Part shown: positions 50,969-59,720 of the stretch, in pieces
Numbering within the stretch: the stretch's first letter is position 1
Layout of the letters: each line of letters opens with the position of its first letter
Source: Capnocytophaga sp. ARDL2
Lineage (GTDB): Bacteria > Bacteroidota > Bacteroidia > Flavobacteriales > Flavobacteriaceae
Assembly (NCBI RefSeq): GCF_041530365.1
Contig: NZ_CP168034.1
Coordinates: 2,294,001-2,358,000, forward strand
Direction: 5' to 3'
DNA: 64,000 nucleotides
The notes under the pieces: generated by a model
The model's input: only the letters and a program-made list of their open reading frames with translations
What the model was told of the DNA's origin: nothing
The model's database searches: none
Program-made: the position numbers and the translations under genes

Positions 50969-53497
50969 ATGAAAAAAATAGTTTTCAGTATAGGATTGAT
51001 ACTATTTAATTACACAGTATCCAACGCATGTGCCTATTACGACATGGATGGCGATTATTTCAATCTTTTCACACAAGATCTCATCAAAGACAAATCGTTG
51101 ACTCCTTTTTTATTGACCTATGAAAGTAGATTTTATGGTGAGGAAAATAATACTGTTCAAAATGAAAACATTTTGCAATGGCAGCAATTTTTCAATGGAA
51201 AATTGACTTATAATGAGACTTTACACTTGATTTTCAAAATGCCTGTTGAAAAATTGATTGACTATAGAAATGGTTTTTCCACTGAAAATTTACTAAAAAA
51301 ATTGGGCAACTATTATTCCAACAAAGAAGCTATAGAATACCTTATCATTGCTAAAAAAATCGAACCTTTTATGAATATTCTTCCTCACGAAGAGGGACAA
51401 AATTGGTATTTTTCTTCTTACTACAAAAAAGAAAAAAGTATAAAAAATATCAATTTTAACAAAACGCTCAATACCCTTGAAAAAAATTTGTCTGAGGTAA
51501 AAAACAAAGAAATAAAACTAAGATATGCCTACCAAATTGTACGTTTGTTTCACTACAAGAAAATGTACAAAGAGGCAGTTGCCGCATTTAACCTGTATGT
51601 AAAACCATTAGAAAACGATTCGGCTATCTACTATATGGCAGTCGATCAGTACGGTGGTGCATTGAATGGATTGAAAAGATATGACGATGCAAATCAGGCG
51701 TTTTTACAAGCGTTTATAAATTTGCCCAGTTTGAGAGAACAAATTTTTCTTTCGTTTAAGCTAAAAGAAGACACACGATTTTTTACCCTTGTGAAAAACG
51801 CTAAAACCAAAGAAGAAAAAGCATTTGCTCATTTCCTTCTAGGATATGATAGTTTCTCAAATCCAATGGGTCAGATAGAAAACATCTACAATATTGACCC
51901 AAATTCCGAATTATTGAAAGTTATGATAGCCCGTGCTGTCAATGGTTTAGAACGTTCCTATCTACCTATTACCTACCGTTTTGCAACATACAATCAGAGT
52001 TATTATGTAACAAATTCAAACACAGACAACACAGCTTTGTACGCCAATCCATTGCGATTACCGTTGGCTACTAACAATTTTTACGATTACTATGCAGAAG
52101 ATTACAATTATTTGAAAGACCTACATCAAACCGTAGTAAAAATCAAAAAACAATCGTCAGATGCCTATTGGAAGATGGTAGATGCTTATTTGCATTTTTT
52201 GCTGAAAGATTATAAAAAAAGTGAATCGTTATTAGCAACCATCACTACAGACAATGAGGAATATTTGGCTCAAATAGAATCACTCAACATCTTGATTGAT
52301 ATCGTTTCGCAACCTGTGATTGATCCAGTTTTTGAAGAAAAAATGTATGCAAAATACAGGTCTAAATTTATTTCTGTGAGCGAACCACCTCATTATTTGC
52401 CTGATAACAAAACCAATAGTTTTGTAAGGGACATCATTGCCAATCGCTACTTTTTGCAAAAAGAGTATGGAAAATCGTTTTTGATGACCAACAAACTTTC
52501 GGCTTTGGGCGAATACCTCGATTTGGATTTGGTAAAATCGGTAAAAGCTTTTTATGATAAAAAAGAAAAAAATAATTTTGAAAAACACATCATTAGTAAA
52601 AATATTGAAGATTTGAAAGATGCGGAATCCTTTTTTGAATTGATTTTTGGAAATTTAGAAATGAAAAAAGGAAATTTTGCTCAGGCTAAACAGCATTTTG
52701 AAAAAGTAAAAAATTTCAAAGGTCTGAAATACGCAGATGCTGTTTATATTCCAGAAAAAGATGAATACATCTCCAAACCAAGAGAATACAAACAAAACGA
52801 ATACAATGGTTTTAGCGGAATACCTTCTTTAGTTTTTGGTTACAATAAATTTGTCAGCTACGAAAGTGTGGACACCTTTACCATGAGAAAAGAACCGTTT
52901 AGCTTTCCGTTTATCAAACCCTATATGAACAAGTTGGAATTGGTCGAGGCTGCCTTGCAGTTGCAAAAAATTGGTCAAGGAAAAGGAGTCGAAGCAGCCA
53001 ATGCCAATCAGTTATTGGCAAATATGATGTACAATACCTCTATTTTGGGATATTACAGACACCTGTTTGTCAATGATATAAACAATAGAAATGGAGGGAA
53101 ATTCAATTTTGTAAATCCTGACCATGTTGCCAAAAATATGTTTTTGTACTATGATAGTTGGCTTTCGATTCCGCAAGAAGATTTTGACCAAATCATCAGC
53201 TATTATCAAAAAGCATTGAATCACGCAAAAGACGATGAGCAAAAAGCTAGAATATTGTTTCAAATGGCAAGTGCCGAACAAGGAACATACTATCAATGGG
53301 AAGCTAATCAAACGTTTAACGAACAATATGATAGCAAAGATTGGACGAGAAAAATCAATGAATACGAAAACAAATTACTCAAACACAAAAGAGCAAATTA
53401 CAAAAAATATTTTGCCCAACTCAAAAAGTATGCTCATACCCATACCTATCAAGATTTGAGAGCAACTTGTTCGTACTTTTACTATTACGTAAGATAA
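50969..53497 (+). CDS. Large exported protein with TPR-like helical repeats
   Basis: An 842-residue protein with a signal peptide (MKKIVFSIGLILFNYTVSNA). The rest is almost all helix-forming text with A/L/Y periodicity resembling TPR or Sel1-like repeats (YAYQIVRLFHYKKMYKEAVA-like, LNGLKRYDDANQAFLQAF, MKKGNFAQAKQHFEKVKNF, YYQKALNHAKDDEQKARIL). There is no lipobox of standard form and no membrane helix after the signal peptide. Related long hypothetical proteins exist in Bacteroidota; I know of no function. A TTTCTTTG element lies 37 bases upstream. It is monocistronic with a strong terminator. Confidence 0.8.
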   Translation: MKKIVFSIGLILFNYTVSNACAYYDMDGDYFNLFTQDLIKDKSLTPFLLTYESRFYGEENNTVQNENILQWQQFFNGKLTYNETLHLIFKMPVEKLIDYRNGFSTENLLKKLGNYYSNKEAIEYLIIAKKIEPFMNILPHEEGQNWYFSSYYKKEKSIKNINFNKTLNTLEKNLSEVKNKEIKLRYAYQIVRLFHYKKMYKEAVAAFNLYVKPLENDSAIYYMAVDQYGGALNGLKRYDDANQAFLQAFINLPSLREQIFLSFKLKEDTRFFTLVKNAKTKEEKAFAHFLLGYDSFSNPMGQIENIYNIDPNSELLKVMIARAVNGLERSYLPITYRFATYNQSYYVTNSNTDNTALYANPLRLPLATNNFYDYYAEDYNYLKDLHQTVVKIKKQSSDAYWKMVDAYLHFLLKDYKKSESLLATITTDNEEYLAQIESLNILIDIVSQPVIDPVFEEKMYAKYRSKFISVSEPPHYLPDNKTNSFVRDIIANRYFLQKEYGKSFLMTNKLSALGEYLDLDLVKSVKAFYDKKEKNNFEKHIISKNIEDLKDAESFFELIFGNLEMKKGNFAQAKQHFEKVKNFKGLKYADAVYIPEKDEYISKPREYKQNEYNGFSGIPSLVFGYNKFVSYESVDTFTMRKEPFSFPFIKPYMNKLELVEAALQLQKIGQGKGVEAANANQLLANMMYNTSILGYYRHLFVNDINNRNGGKFNFVNPDHVAKNMFLYYDSWLSIPQEDFDQIISYYQKALNHAKDDEQKARILFQMASAEQGTYYQWEANQTFNEQYDSKDWTRKINEYENKLLKHKRANYKKYFAQLKKYAHTHTYQDLRATCSYFYYYVR

Positions 53498-53501
53498 AAT
53501 A

Positions 53502-53532
53502 AAAAACCAAGACAATTGTCTTGGTTTTTGTT
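53502..53532 (+). terminator. Bidirectional terminator
   Basis: AAAAACCAAGACAA and TTGTCTTGGTTTTT make a perfect palindrome between the convergent ends of the large exported protein gene (53497) and the nitroreductase gene (53546). T runs flank it on both strands. Confidence 0.85.
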
Positions 53533-53545
53533 GTAAATACATCAC

Positions 53546-54178
53546 TTATTCTATGATATGCAAAAACTTTTCTTTAGGTTGACGAACTTTTTTCAAGCCA
53601 ACCAACCAATCTCCTCCTTCGGCTCTATGACCAATAGCAAGCATCGTTTGAGATTTCAATCCTCTTTCGTCCAATTTTAAAAATTTATCCAAATCCTCAT
53701 TTACAAAACCTTCCATCGGAGTAGCATCTACCCCCAACAAAGCACATTGAGCTATTGCCAATCCAAAGCTGATGTACGATTGCTTTCCTGCATGAGCCGC
53801 CTGTTGCTCTTTAGTCAAAGCAAACAATGTTTCTTTCAATCCTTTCACATAAGCTTCCGTTTCAGAATTTGGTAAATTTCGCTCCTTATTCATATGATTA
53901 AAAATATGATCGATACGCTCGTCAGTATATTGATCCCATGAAGCAAATACCAACAAATGCGAACATTCTACAATTTGCGGTTGATTGTAAGCTATCGGTT
54001 GAATTTGTTTTTTGATTTCAGGGTTACTAATGACAAAAATTTCGTACGGTTGTAAACCCGAAGAAGACGGAGCCAAATGAGCCACCTCTATGATTTGATT
54101 AATTTTTTCGTCTGCAACACTCGTTCCATTCATTTTTTTCGTTGCATAACGCCAATTTAACGCTTTTATTAATTCCAT
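53546..54178 (-). CDS. Nitroreductase-family NAD(P)H oxidoreductase
   Basis: A 210-residue FMN-dependent enzyme of the NfsB-like group. The opening NWRYATKKMNGT carries the FMN-phosphate-contacting Arg. The central VAHLAPSSSGLQPYEIFVIS and the C-terminal MLAIGHRAEGGDWLVGLKKV match NAD(P)H-dependent nitroreductases. The physiological substrate is unknown (quinones, nitro compounds and flavins are typical in vitro). A near-consensus GAACTTTG lies upstream of the ATG on the minus strand. It is divergent from prfA. Confidence 0.92.
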   Translation of the reverse strand: MELIKALNWRYATKKMNGTSVADEKINQIIEVAHLAPSSSGLQPYEIFVISNPEIKKQIQPIAYNQPQIVECSHLLVFASWDQYTDERIDHIFNHMNKERNLPNSETEAYVKGLKETLFALTKEQQAAHAGKQSYISFGLAIAQCALLGVDATPMEGFVNEDLDKFLKLDERGLKSQTMLAIGHRAEGGDWLVGLKKVRQPKEKFLHIIE

Positions 54179-54376
54179 TGTTTTACTTTTATGATCAAAT
54201 GCAAAGTTCCATATTTTTTTTTAGAAATTAATCAGCAAAACAAAATGATTTTTAAAAGATCAAAAGATTTTCAAATAAAAGATTTGTTGTTGACCGAAAG
54301 TTTGACATTATTTTTCCCATCTAAAAAAAGAGAAAAATTTAAACTGAAATTAGTAACAATCAGTGTAAAAAATTCG

Positions 54377-54384
54377 TACTTTTG
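54377..54384 (+). promoter_or_regulatory. prfA -7 promoter element TACTTTTG
   Basis: An exact TAnnTTTG, 30 bases before the prfA ATG at 54415. It excludes the in-frame start at 54382, which lies inside the element. Confidence 0.7.
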
Positions 54385-54414
54385 CAGACAAATTTTAGAA
54401 CAGTATCAGTTATG

Positions 54415-55488
54415 ATGTTAGAAAGATTACAGTTTGTAAAACAGCGTTTTGACGAAATTTCGGATTTGATTATCCAACCAGATATTATTGCCGACCAAAA
54501 ACGTTATGTACAGCTCAACAAAGAATATAAAGACCTAAAAGCGTTGGTAGAAAAACGCGAAGAATATATCAATACCGTTGGAAACATCGACGAAGCTAAA
54601 GAAATTTTAGCCGATGGTAGCGATGCCGAGATGGTAGAAATGGCAAAAATACAATTGGAAGAAGCTCAGGAGCGTTTGCCACAGTTGGAAGAGGAAATCA
54701 AATTTATGTTGATTCCAAAAGACCCGGAAGATGCGAAAAATGTAATGGTAGAGATCCGTGCAGGTACAGGTGGAGACGAAGCGAGTATCTTTGCAGGTGA
54801 TTTATTCCGTATGTATACCAAATATTGCGAATCGAAAGGTTGGCGTACTTCTGTGGTGGATTTAAACGAGGGGACGTCGGGTGGATACAAAGAAATCATT
54901 TTTGAGGTAACAGGTGAAGATGTATACGGTACATTGAAATTTGAAGCAGGCGTACACCGAGTGCAACGCGTACCGCAAACCGAAACGCAAGGTCGTGTGC
55001 ATACATCCGCCGCTACGGTAATGGTATTACCAGAAGCGGAAGAATTTGATGTACAAATCGACATGAACGATGTGCGTATTGATTTGTTCTGTTCGTCAGG
55101 ACCTGGAGGTCAGTCAGTAAACACTACCAAATCAGCAGTGCGTATGACACACATCCCTACGGGATTGGTAGCTCAATGTCAGGACGAAAAATCACAACAC
55201 AAAAACAAAGACAAAGCCTTGGCAGTATTACGTTCGCGTTTGTACGAAATGGAATTGGCAAAAAAACAAGAAGAAGATGCAAAAAAGAGAAATTCGCAAG
55301 TATCTTCAGGTGATCGTTCAGCAAAAATCCGTACTTACAACTATCCACAAGGGCGTGTGACTGACCACAGAATTGGCTTAACGATTTATGATTTGGATGG
55401 TGTGATGAACGGAAACATTCAAAAAGTAATCGATGAATTGCAATTAGTTGCAAATACAGAAAAACTGAAAGAATCTGAGGTGTTTTAA
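54415..55488 (+). CDS. prfA: Peptide chain release factor 1
   Basis: Recognises UAA and UAG stop codons and triggers peptide release. It is 357 residues from [20 protein letters not shown]; an adjacent ATG at 54412 would add one Met. It has the N-terminal coiled coil, the PCRF domain ([20 protein letters not shown]), the hydrolysis motif [20 protein letters not shown] with GGQ, and [19 protein letters not shown]. The C-terminal [19 protein letters not shown] is the family signature. The PH-domain gene follows after 10 bases. Confidence 0.97.
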   Translation: MLERLQFVKQRFDEISDLIIQPDIIADQKRYVQLNKEYKDLKALVEKREEYINTVGNIDEAKEILADGSDAEMVEMAKIQLEEAQERLPQLEEEIKFMLIPKDPEDAKNVMVEIRAGTGGDEASIFAGDLFRMYTKYCESKGWRTSVVDLNEGTSGGYKEIIFEVTGEDVYGTLKFEAGVHRVQRVPQTETQGRVHTSAATVMVLPEAEEFDVQIDMNDVRIDLFCSSGPGGQSVNTTKSAVRMTHIPTGLVAQCQDEKSQHKNKDKALAVLRSRLYEMELAKKQEEDAKKRNSQVSSGDRSAKIRTYNYPQGRVTDHRIGLTIYDLDGVMNGNIQKVIDELQLVANTEKLKESEVF

Positions 55489-55498
55489 TTAATAAAAT

Positions 55499-55918
55499 AT
55501 GAAACAAACCATCAAAGCAAAAAAAGGAATATTTGCTGGTGTAATCATCTCATTAGCTTTTGCAATAGCAACAATCCCTGTTTGGTTACTATTGGACGAA
55601 AACGAACCTAAAGATTATTTAGGTTTTACAGCGATATTACCTTTGTTTTTGATTATTTGGGCTTTCTTTTCTACAAAATACGCTGTTGATGATAAATATT
55701 TGTACTATCAATCGGCATTTTTGAAAGGAAAAATAGATATAGCATCTATCACCGAAATAGAGAAAAATAAAACGAGTTGGGTAGGTACAAAACCTGCGTT
55801 GGCAACAGGCGGATTGATTATCAAACAAAAATATAACGAAATCTATATCGCACCTGAAAACAACGACAAACTGGTTGAAATGCTGTTAAAAATCAACCCA
55901 GAGATTGTAGTGAAGTAA
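55499..55918 (+). CDS. PH-domain-like membrane protein
   Basis: A 139-residue protein with two hydrophobic helices (about 10-31 and 41-58) and a C-terminal bacterial PH-like part: YAVDDKYLYYQSAFLKGKID, ITEIEKNKTSWVG, GGLIIKQKYNEIYIAPEN. Proteins of this type are common in Bacteroidota and have no settled function. The gene starts 10 bases after prfA and is probably in the same transcript. In plan it resembles the pair at 22016-22963. Confidence 0.8.
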   Translation: MKQTIKAKKGIFAGVIISLAFAIATIPVWLLLDENEPKDYLGFTAILPLFLIIWAFFSTKYAVDDKYLYYQSAFLKGKIDIASITEIEKNKTSWVGTKPALATGGLIIKQKYNEIYIAPENNDKLVEMLLKINPEIVVK

Positions 55919-55939
55919 CTGATTTTTTTACAACATTAC

Positions 55940-56015
55940 TTTTTAAACTCATAGAAACATAGGAGATATATAGTTTTTTAACACAAAAAAATTAATATCT
56001 CTCGGTGGCTAAAAA
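55940..56015. repeat. Degenerate intergenic repeat upstream of pyrF
   Basis: ACTCATAGAAACATAGGAG, ATAGTTTTTTAACACA and ATCTCTCGGTGGCTAA are diverged CATAG/ACCACAGAG-type words. It is non-coding. Confidence 0.4.
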
Positions 56016-56030
56016 ATACAAAATAAATAC

Positions 56031-56843
56031 ATGACAACACAACAATTATACGAGCAAATACAAAAAAAACAATCCTTTCTTTGTATAGGATTGGATGTGG
56101 ATTTAAACAAAATCCCACAACATTTATTAGCAACCGAAGACCCCATCTTTGAGTTCAACAAAGCAATCATCGATGCCACACACGATTTGTGCGTATCGTA
56201 CAAACCCAACACCGCTTTTTACGAAGCCTACGGTTTGAAAGGTTGGCAATCGTTGGACAAAACCATTCGTTACATCAACGAAAACTATCCAGAGATTTTC
56301 ACCATTGCCGATGCCAAACGAGGAGATATAGGCAACACTTCGGCTATGTATGCCAAAGCCTTTTTTAAAAATATGGCATTTGATAGTGTAACGGTAGCAC
56401 CCTATATGGGAAAAGATTCAGTAGAGCCGTTTTTGGCTTTTGAAAACAAGCATACGATTTTGTTGGCATTGACTTCCAACCAAGGTGCTTTTGATTTTCA
56501 AACACAAAACATAGGCGAAAAACCTGTATATCAGCAAGTATTAGAGACTTCAACTACATGGACAAATTCAGAAAAATTGATGTATGTAGTAGGAGCCACT
56601 AAAGCAGAATATTTCACAGAAATCAGAAAAATTGTTCCTAATGCGTTTTTATTAGTACCAGGAGTGGGAGCTCAAGGCGGAAGTTTGGTTGAAGTTTGTA
56701 AATACGGATTAAACGACCAAGTAGGGTTACTTATCAACTCATCACGAGGGATTATTTACGCATCAAACGGAGTAGATTTTGCCGAAAAAGCTCGAGAAGA
56801 AGCCTTGAAATTACAAACCGAGATGAAGGAGATATTGAAATGA
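56031..56843 (+). CDS. pyrF: Orotidine-5'-phosphate decarboxylase (long, type 2 form)
   Basis: Converts OMP to UMP, the last step of de novo pyrimidine synthesis. It is 270 residues, the longer form found in Bacteroidota. Motifs are [15 protein letters not shown] at the start, [16 protein letters not shown], the catalytic Asp-Lys-Asp segment [30 protein letters not shown], and the phosphate-binding [11 protein letters not shown] and [13 protein letters not shown]. All key residues are present. It is likely transcribed alone or from a weak promoter in the repeat spacer. Confidence 0.96.
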   Translation: MTTQQLYEQIQKKQSFLCIGLDVDLNKIPQHLLATEDPIFEFNKAIIDATHDLCVSYKPNTAFYEAYGLKGWQSLDKTIRYINENYPEIFTIADAKRGDIGNTSAMYAKAFFKNMAFDSVTVAPYMGKDSVEPFLAFENKHTILLALTSNQGAFDFQTQNIGEKPVYQQVLETSTTWTNSEKLMYVVGATKAEYFTEIRKIVPNAFLLVPGVGAQGGSLVEVCKYGLNDQVGLLINSSRGIIYASNGVDFAEKAREEALKLQTEMKEILK

Positions 56844-56945
56844 GCTATGACAACAATATATCAAATTTCATTTCCTTTCTTTACTAAAAAATAAAAATGA
56901 AATCAAAAACACAGTAAAAAATTAGGTAATACACCATTAAATAAG

Positions 56946-56953
56946 TAACTTTG
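56946..56953 (+). promoter_or_regulatory. sucC -7 promoter element TAACTTTG
   Basis: An exact TAnnTTTG, 27 bases before the sucC ATG at 56980. Confidence 0.65.
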
Positions 56954-56979
56954 TCGAGTTTAAAAAATATCATATAAAA

Positions 56980-58173
56980 ATGAATTTACACGAATATCAA
57001 GGAAAACAAATACTTTCGAGCTACGGAGTACGCGTTCAGAGAGGACATGTGGCAAACACAGCTGACGAAGCAGTGGATGCAGCTAAACAATTAACAGAAG
57101 AAACAGGAACCGGTTGGCATGTAATCAAAGCTCAAATCCACGCAGGTGGTAGAGGAAAAGGTGGTGGTGTAAAATTGGCCAAAAACCTTGACCAAGTAAA
57201 AGAAATAGCAGAACAAATCATCGGAATGGATTTGATTACTCCGCAAACACCTCCTACTGGAAAAAAAGTACATAAAGTATTGGTAGCAGAGGATGTATAT
57301 TATCCAGGTGATAACGAAACTTCAGAGTTTTATATGTCTGTACTTTTAAACAGAGCTACGGGTAGAAATATGATTATGTATTCTACAGAAGGTGGTATGG
57401 ATATCGAAGAGGTTGCAGAAAAGACGCCTCACTTGATTTTTACTGAAGAAATTGACCCAGCCGTAGGATTGCAAGGTTTCCAAGCAAGAAAAATCGCTTT
57501 CAACTTAGGATTGTCAGGTCAAGCGTTTAAAGAAATGGTAAAATTCGTTGACAAATTGTACAACGCTTATGTAGGATGTGACGCTTCTATGTTTGAAATC
57601 AACCCAGTATTGAAAGCTTCTGATGACCAAATCATCGCGGTTGACGCTAAAGTAACATTGGATGACAACGCTTTATACCGTCATGCAGACTACGCAGAAA
57701 TGAGAGATATTACTGAAGAAAGACCAATCGAGGTAGAAGCAAAAGCAGCTGGATTAAACTATGTAGATCTTGACGGAACTGTAGGATGTATGGTAAACGG
57801 AGCAGGTTTGGCAATGGCTACTATGGACTTAATTAAATATGCTGGATTCGAACCAGCGAATTTCCTAGATGTAGGGGGTACAGCAGATGCAAAGCGTGTA
57901 GAAATCGCCTTCCGTATCATTTTGAGAGATCCAAATGTAAAAGCTATTTTGATTAACATCTTTGGAGGTATCGTTCGTTGCGACCGCGTTGCTCAAGGTA
58001 TCGTTGACGCTTACAAAAATATGGGAGATGACATTAAAGTACCAATCATCGTTCGTTTGCAAGGAACAAACGCAGATTTGGCAAAACAAATCATAGACGA
58101 ATCAGGTATGCCAATCTTATCGGCTATCGAATTCCAAGAGGCATCTGATAGAGTTAAAGAAGCATTATCATAA
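56980..58173 (+). CDS. sucC: Succinyl-CoA ligase, beta subunit
   Basis: With SucD it makes ATP or GTP from succinyl-CoA in the TCA cycle. At 397 residues it has the N-terminal [20 protein letters not shown], the ATP-grasp loop [31 protein letters not shown] and [11 protein letters not shown]. The C-terminal CoA-ligase half has [34 protein letters not shown] and [15 protein letters not shown]. No sucD follows, so the subunits are encoded apart, which is usual in flavobacteria. It has its own promoter and terminator. Confidence 0.97.
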   Translation: MNLHEYQGKQILSSYGVRVQRGHVANTADEAVDAAKQLTEETGTGWHVIKAQIHAGGRGKGGGVKLAKNLDQVKEIAEQIIGMDLITPQTPPTGKKVHKVLVAEDVYYPGDNETSEFYMSVLLNRATGRNMIMYSTEGGMDIEEVAEKTPHLIFTEEIDPAVGLQGFQARKIAFNLGLSGQAFKEMVKFVDKLYNAYVGCDASMFEINPVLKASDDQIIAVDAKVTLDDNALYRHADYAEMRDITEERPIEVEAKAAGLNYVDLDGTVGCMVNGAGLAMATMDLIKYAGFEPANFLDVGGTADAKRVEIAFRIILRDPNVKAILINIFGGIVRCDRVAQGIVDAYKNMGDDIKVPIIVRLQGTNADLAKQIIDESGMPILSAIEFQEASDRVKEALS

Positions 58174-58193
58174 TATCAGTTTTTAATAGTTAT

Positions 58194-58233
58194 TAAAAAA
58201 ACTATCCAAATGAAAATTTGGGTAGTTTTTTTT
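58194..58233 (+). terminator. sucC terminator
   Basis: AAAAACTATCCAAAT pairs with ATTTGGGTAGTTTTT (one G-U pair) around a 4-base loop, ending in a T10 run, about 21 bases after the stop. Confidence 0.85.
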
Positions 58234-58393
58234 TTAAAACTTCTCTCAATGAACGAAAAATAAATAAAAATAGAGTTTTGTTTTTATTTAAGTTTATAAT
58301 GATGAATATAACTAATAAAAAAACAAAAATCATTAAAGATTACTCTTAAATATTAAAATCTTTTTACTGTTAAAACATTATTTAAGAAGGCTT

Positions 58394-58546
58394 TACATTT
58401 GACAATTTACCACCAATATAAAAAAACTAATATGAATTTAAAAGAAAAACAACACATTGCTTTTTTATAATATCCTAAAGCAATGGATTTTAATATATTC
58501 AAGAAGTATAAAAAAAAACTGCTCGAAAATTCGAGCAGTTTTTTTT
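58394..58546 (+). ncRNA. Candidate small transcript (promoter to terminator, about 140 nt)
   Basis: An exact -7 element TACATTTG lies at 58394-58401. The stretch that follows has no long frame. ATG 58432 gives a 12-codon peptide (MNLKEKQHIAFL), and in the same frame after its stop comes YPKAMDFNIFKKYKKKLLE. The stretch ends in a strong terminator at 58511-58546. It may be a small RNA or the head of a gene that lost the rest. The part from 58234 to 58393 shows nothing but AT-rich spacer. Confidence 0.4.
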
Positions 58547-58547
58547 T
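58511..58547. terminator. Bidirectional terminator
   Basis: AAAAAAACTGCTCGAA and TTCGAGCAGTTTTTTT form a perfect 16-bp stem with a 2-base loop in the minimal drawing. It serves the lipoprotein gene ending at 58561 on the minus strand and any transcript from 58394 on the plus strand. Confidence 0.85.
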
Positions 58548-58560
58548 ATATCAATAATAA

Positions 58561-59496
58561 TTATTTTTTAATAGATTTCAAATAAGCATCAAGATTTTTC
58601 ATTTCTTTAGCCTTTTGAGCTTGAGATTTAATAGTAACTTTTCCTTTTGATTGAAAACTTTGGAAATCATTCAGAATCTGCCCACTGTAATTAACTACGT
58701 AATCTACACTACCTGTAATATTAGCTACTGTATTTACAGTCAAAATAGACGTTCCTACACCGTCAAATGTATTATATGTTACTGTTCCACTTGAAGGTTG
58801 ACCTCCTTTGTTTTCATCGTTGATAAATAACGCTCTAGTAGAATACAATCTATTTTGATTTTCACCTGGGAAAGTAAGCGAAGTTATATTACCAGCTATT
58901 ACTCTGCCTTGTTCATTCACTTCTGCGTTTTCAATCACAACATCAGTATCGAATGTGTAAAGCACTAAATTACTAGATTCATTAGGATTATTTCCTTCAA
59001 AGAAAAATTGCCACCACCATGCTTCGTAACCTGTTTCACTATCTGGATTTTGATAATACCCAGCAATTCTAATAAGTCCATTAGAAATATTTGCAGTTAC
59101 ACCATCATGTGTAATTGTACCTGAACCTGAAATATCTTCAAATGGATTTACAAAAAACTCAACTTCTACGTATTCACTATCCAAAGCTCCTTCTCTTTTA
59201 GCTTTTACAGTAACTTTTCCAGCTGTAGCAGATGTAAATGTATTTCCTGAGATTGGTTCATCATTTACCAAGAAAGTTGTAGATGAAGTAACATCGACTC
59301 CTTCTAAAGTAGCTGTAACTGTAACATTTGTATTTACTTGAGCTTCTGTAGCACTTACTTCTATTTTTAATTTATGTTTTGATGGTTGTGGTGTATCATC
59401 AACTTTAACTGGCTTATCATCTTTACCACAAGAAACTGTCAATGCACTGGTCGACACTAATGTCAACGCAAATAACGAATAAATTACTTTTTTCAT
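58561..59496 (-). CDS. Surface lipoprotein with Ig-like domain
   Basis: A 311-residue lipoprotein. The signal peptide ends in a lipobox at VSC, and the mature start C-G-K-D-D-K-P carries Lys-Asp-Asp just behind the lipidated Cys. That fits the K-(D/E)2 lipoprotein export signal known from Capnocytophaga and Flavobacterium, so cell-surface exposure is likely. A bacterial Ig-like domain (about 40-115, LKIEVSATEAQVNTNVTVTA) is followed by a beta-rich C-terminal part (YEAWWWQFFFEGNNPNESSN). The last residues are Lys-rich helical. No enzymatic motif is seen. It is monocistronic with a terminator. Confidence 0.82.
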   Translation of the reverse strand: MKKVIYSLFALTLVSTSALTVSCGKDDKPVKVDDTPQPSKHKLKIEVSATEAQVNTNVTVTATLEGVDVTSSTTFLVNDEPISGNTFTSATAGKVTVKAKREGALDSEYVEVEFFVNPFEDISGSGTITHDGVTANISNGLIRIAGYYQNPDSETGYEAWWWQFFFEGNNPNESSNLVLYTFDTDVVIENAEVNEQGRVIAGNITSLTFPGENQNRLYSTRALFINDENKGGQPSSGTVTYNTFDGVGTSILTVNTVANITGSVDYVVNYSGQILNDFQSFQSKGKVTIKSQAQKAKEMKNLDAYLKSIKK

Positions 59497-59673
59497 ATTC
59501 TTAAATTATTTTTTAATTGATTTATGGGCAAAAGATATATATATTTTCTTAACTAGCAAAACATTTCCCATAAAAAAATCACAATTTAACATTTAAAGAT
59601 TTAAATCAACAAAAACAATCACTGATTATCAACATGTTAAACTATAAACTATCAAATTATTTAATCTACAAAC

Positions 59674-59712
59674 AAAAAATCGCTTTTTGAATCTTTTCAA
59701 AAAGCGATTTTC
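59674..59712 (-). terminator. Terminator of the pdhA-pdhC operon
   Basis: AAAATCGCTTTTTGA and TCAAAAAGCGATTTT form a perfect 15-bp stem with a 6-base loop. On the minus strand it begins 9 bases after the pdhC stop. Confidence 0.85.
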
Positions 59713-59720
59713 ATTATGTA

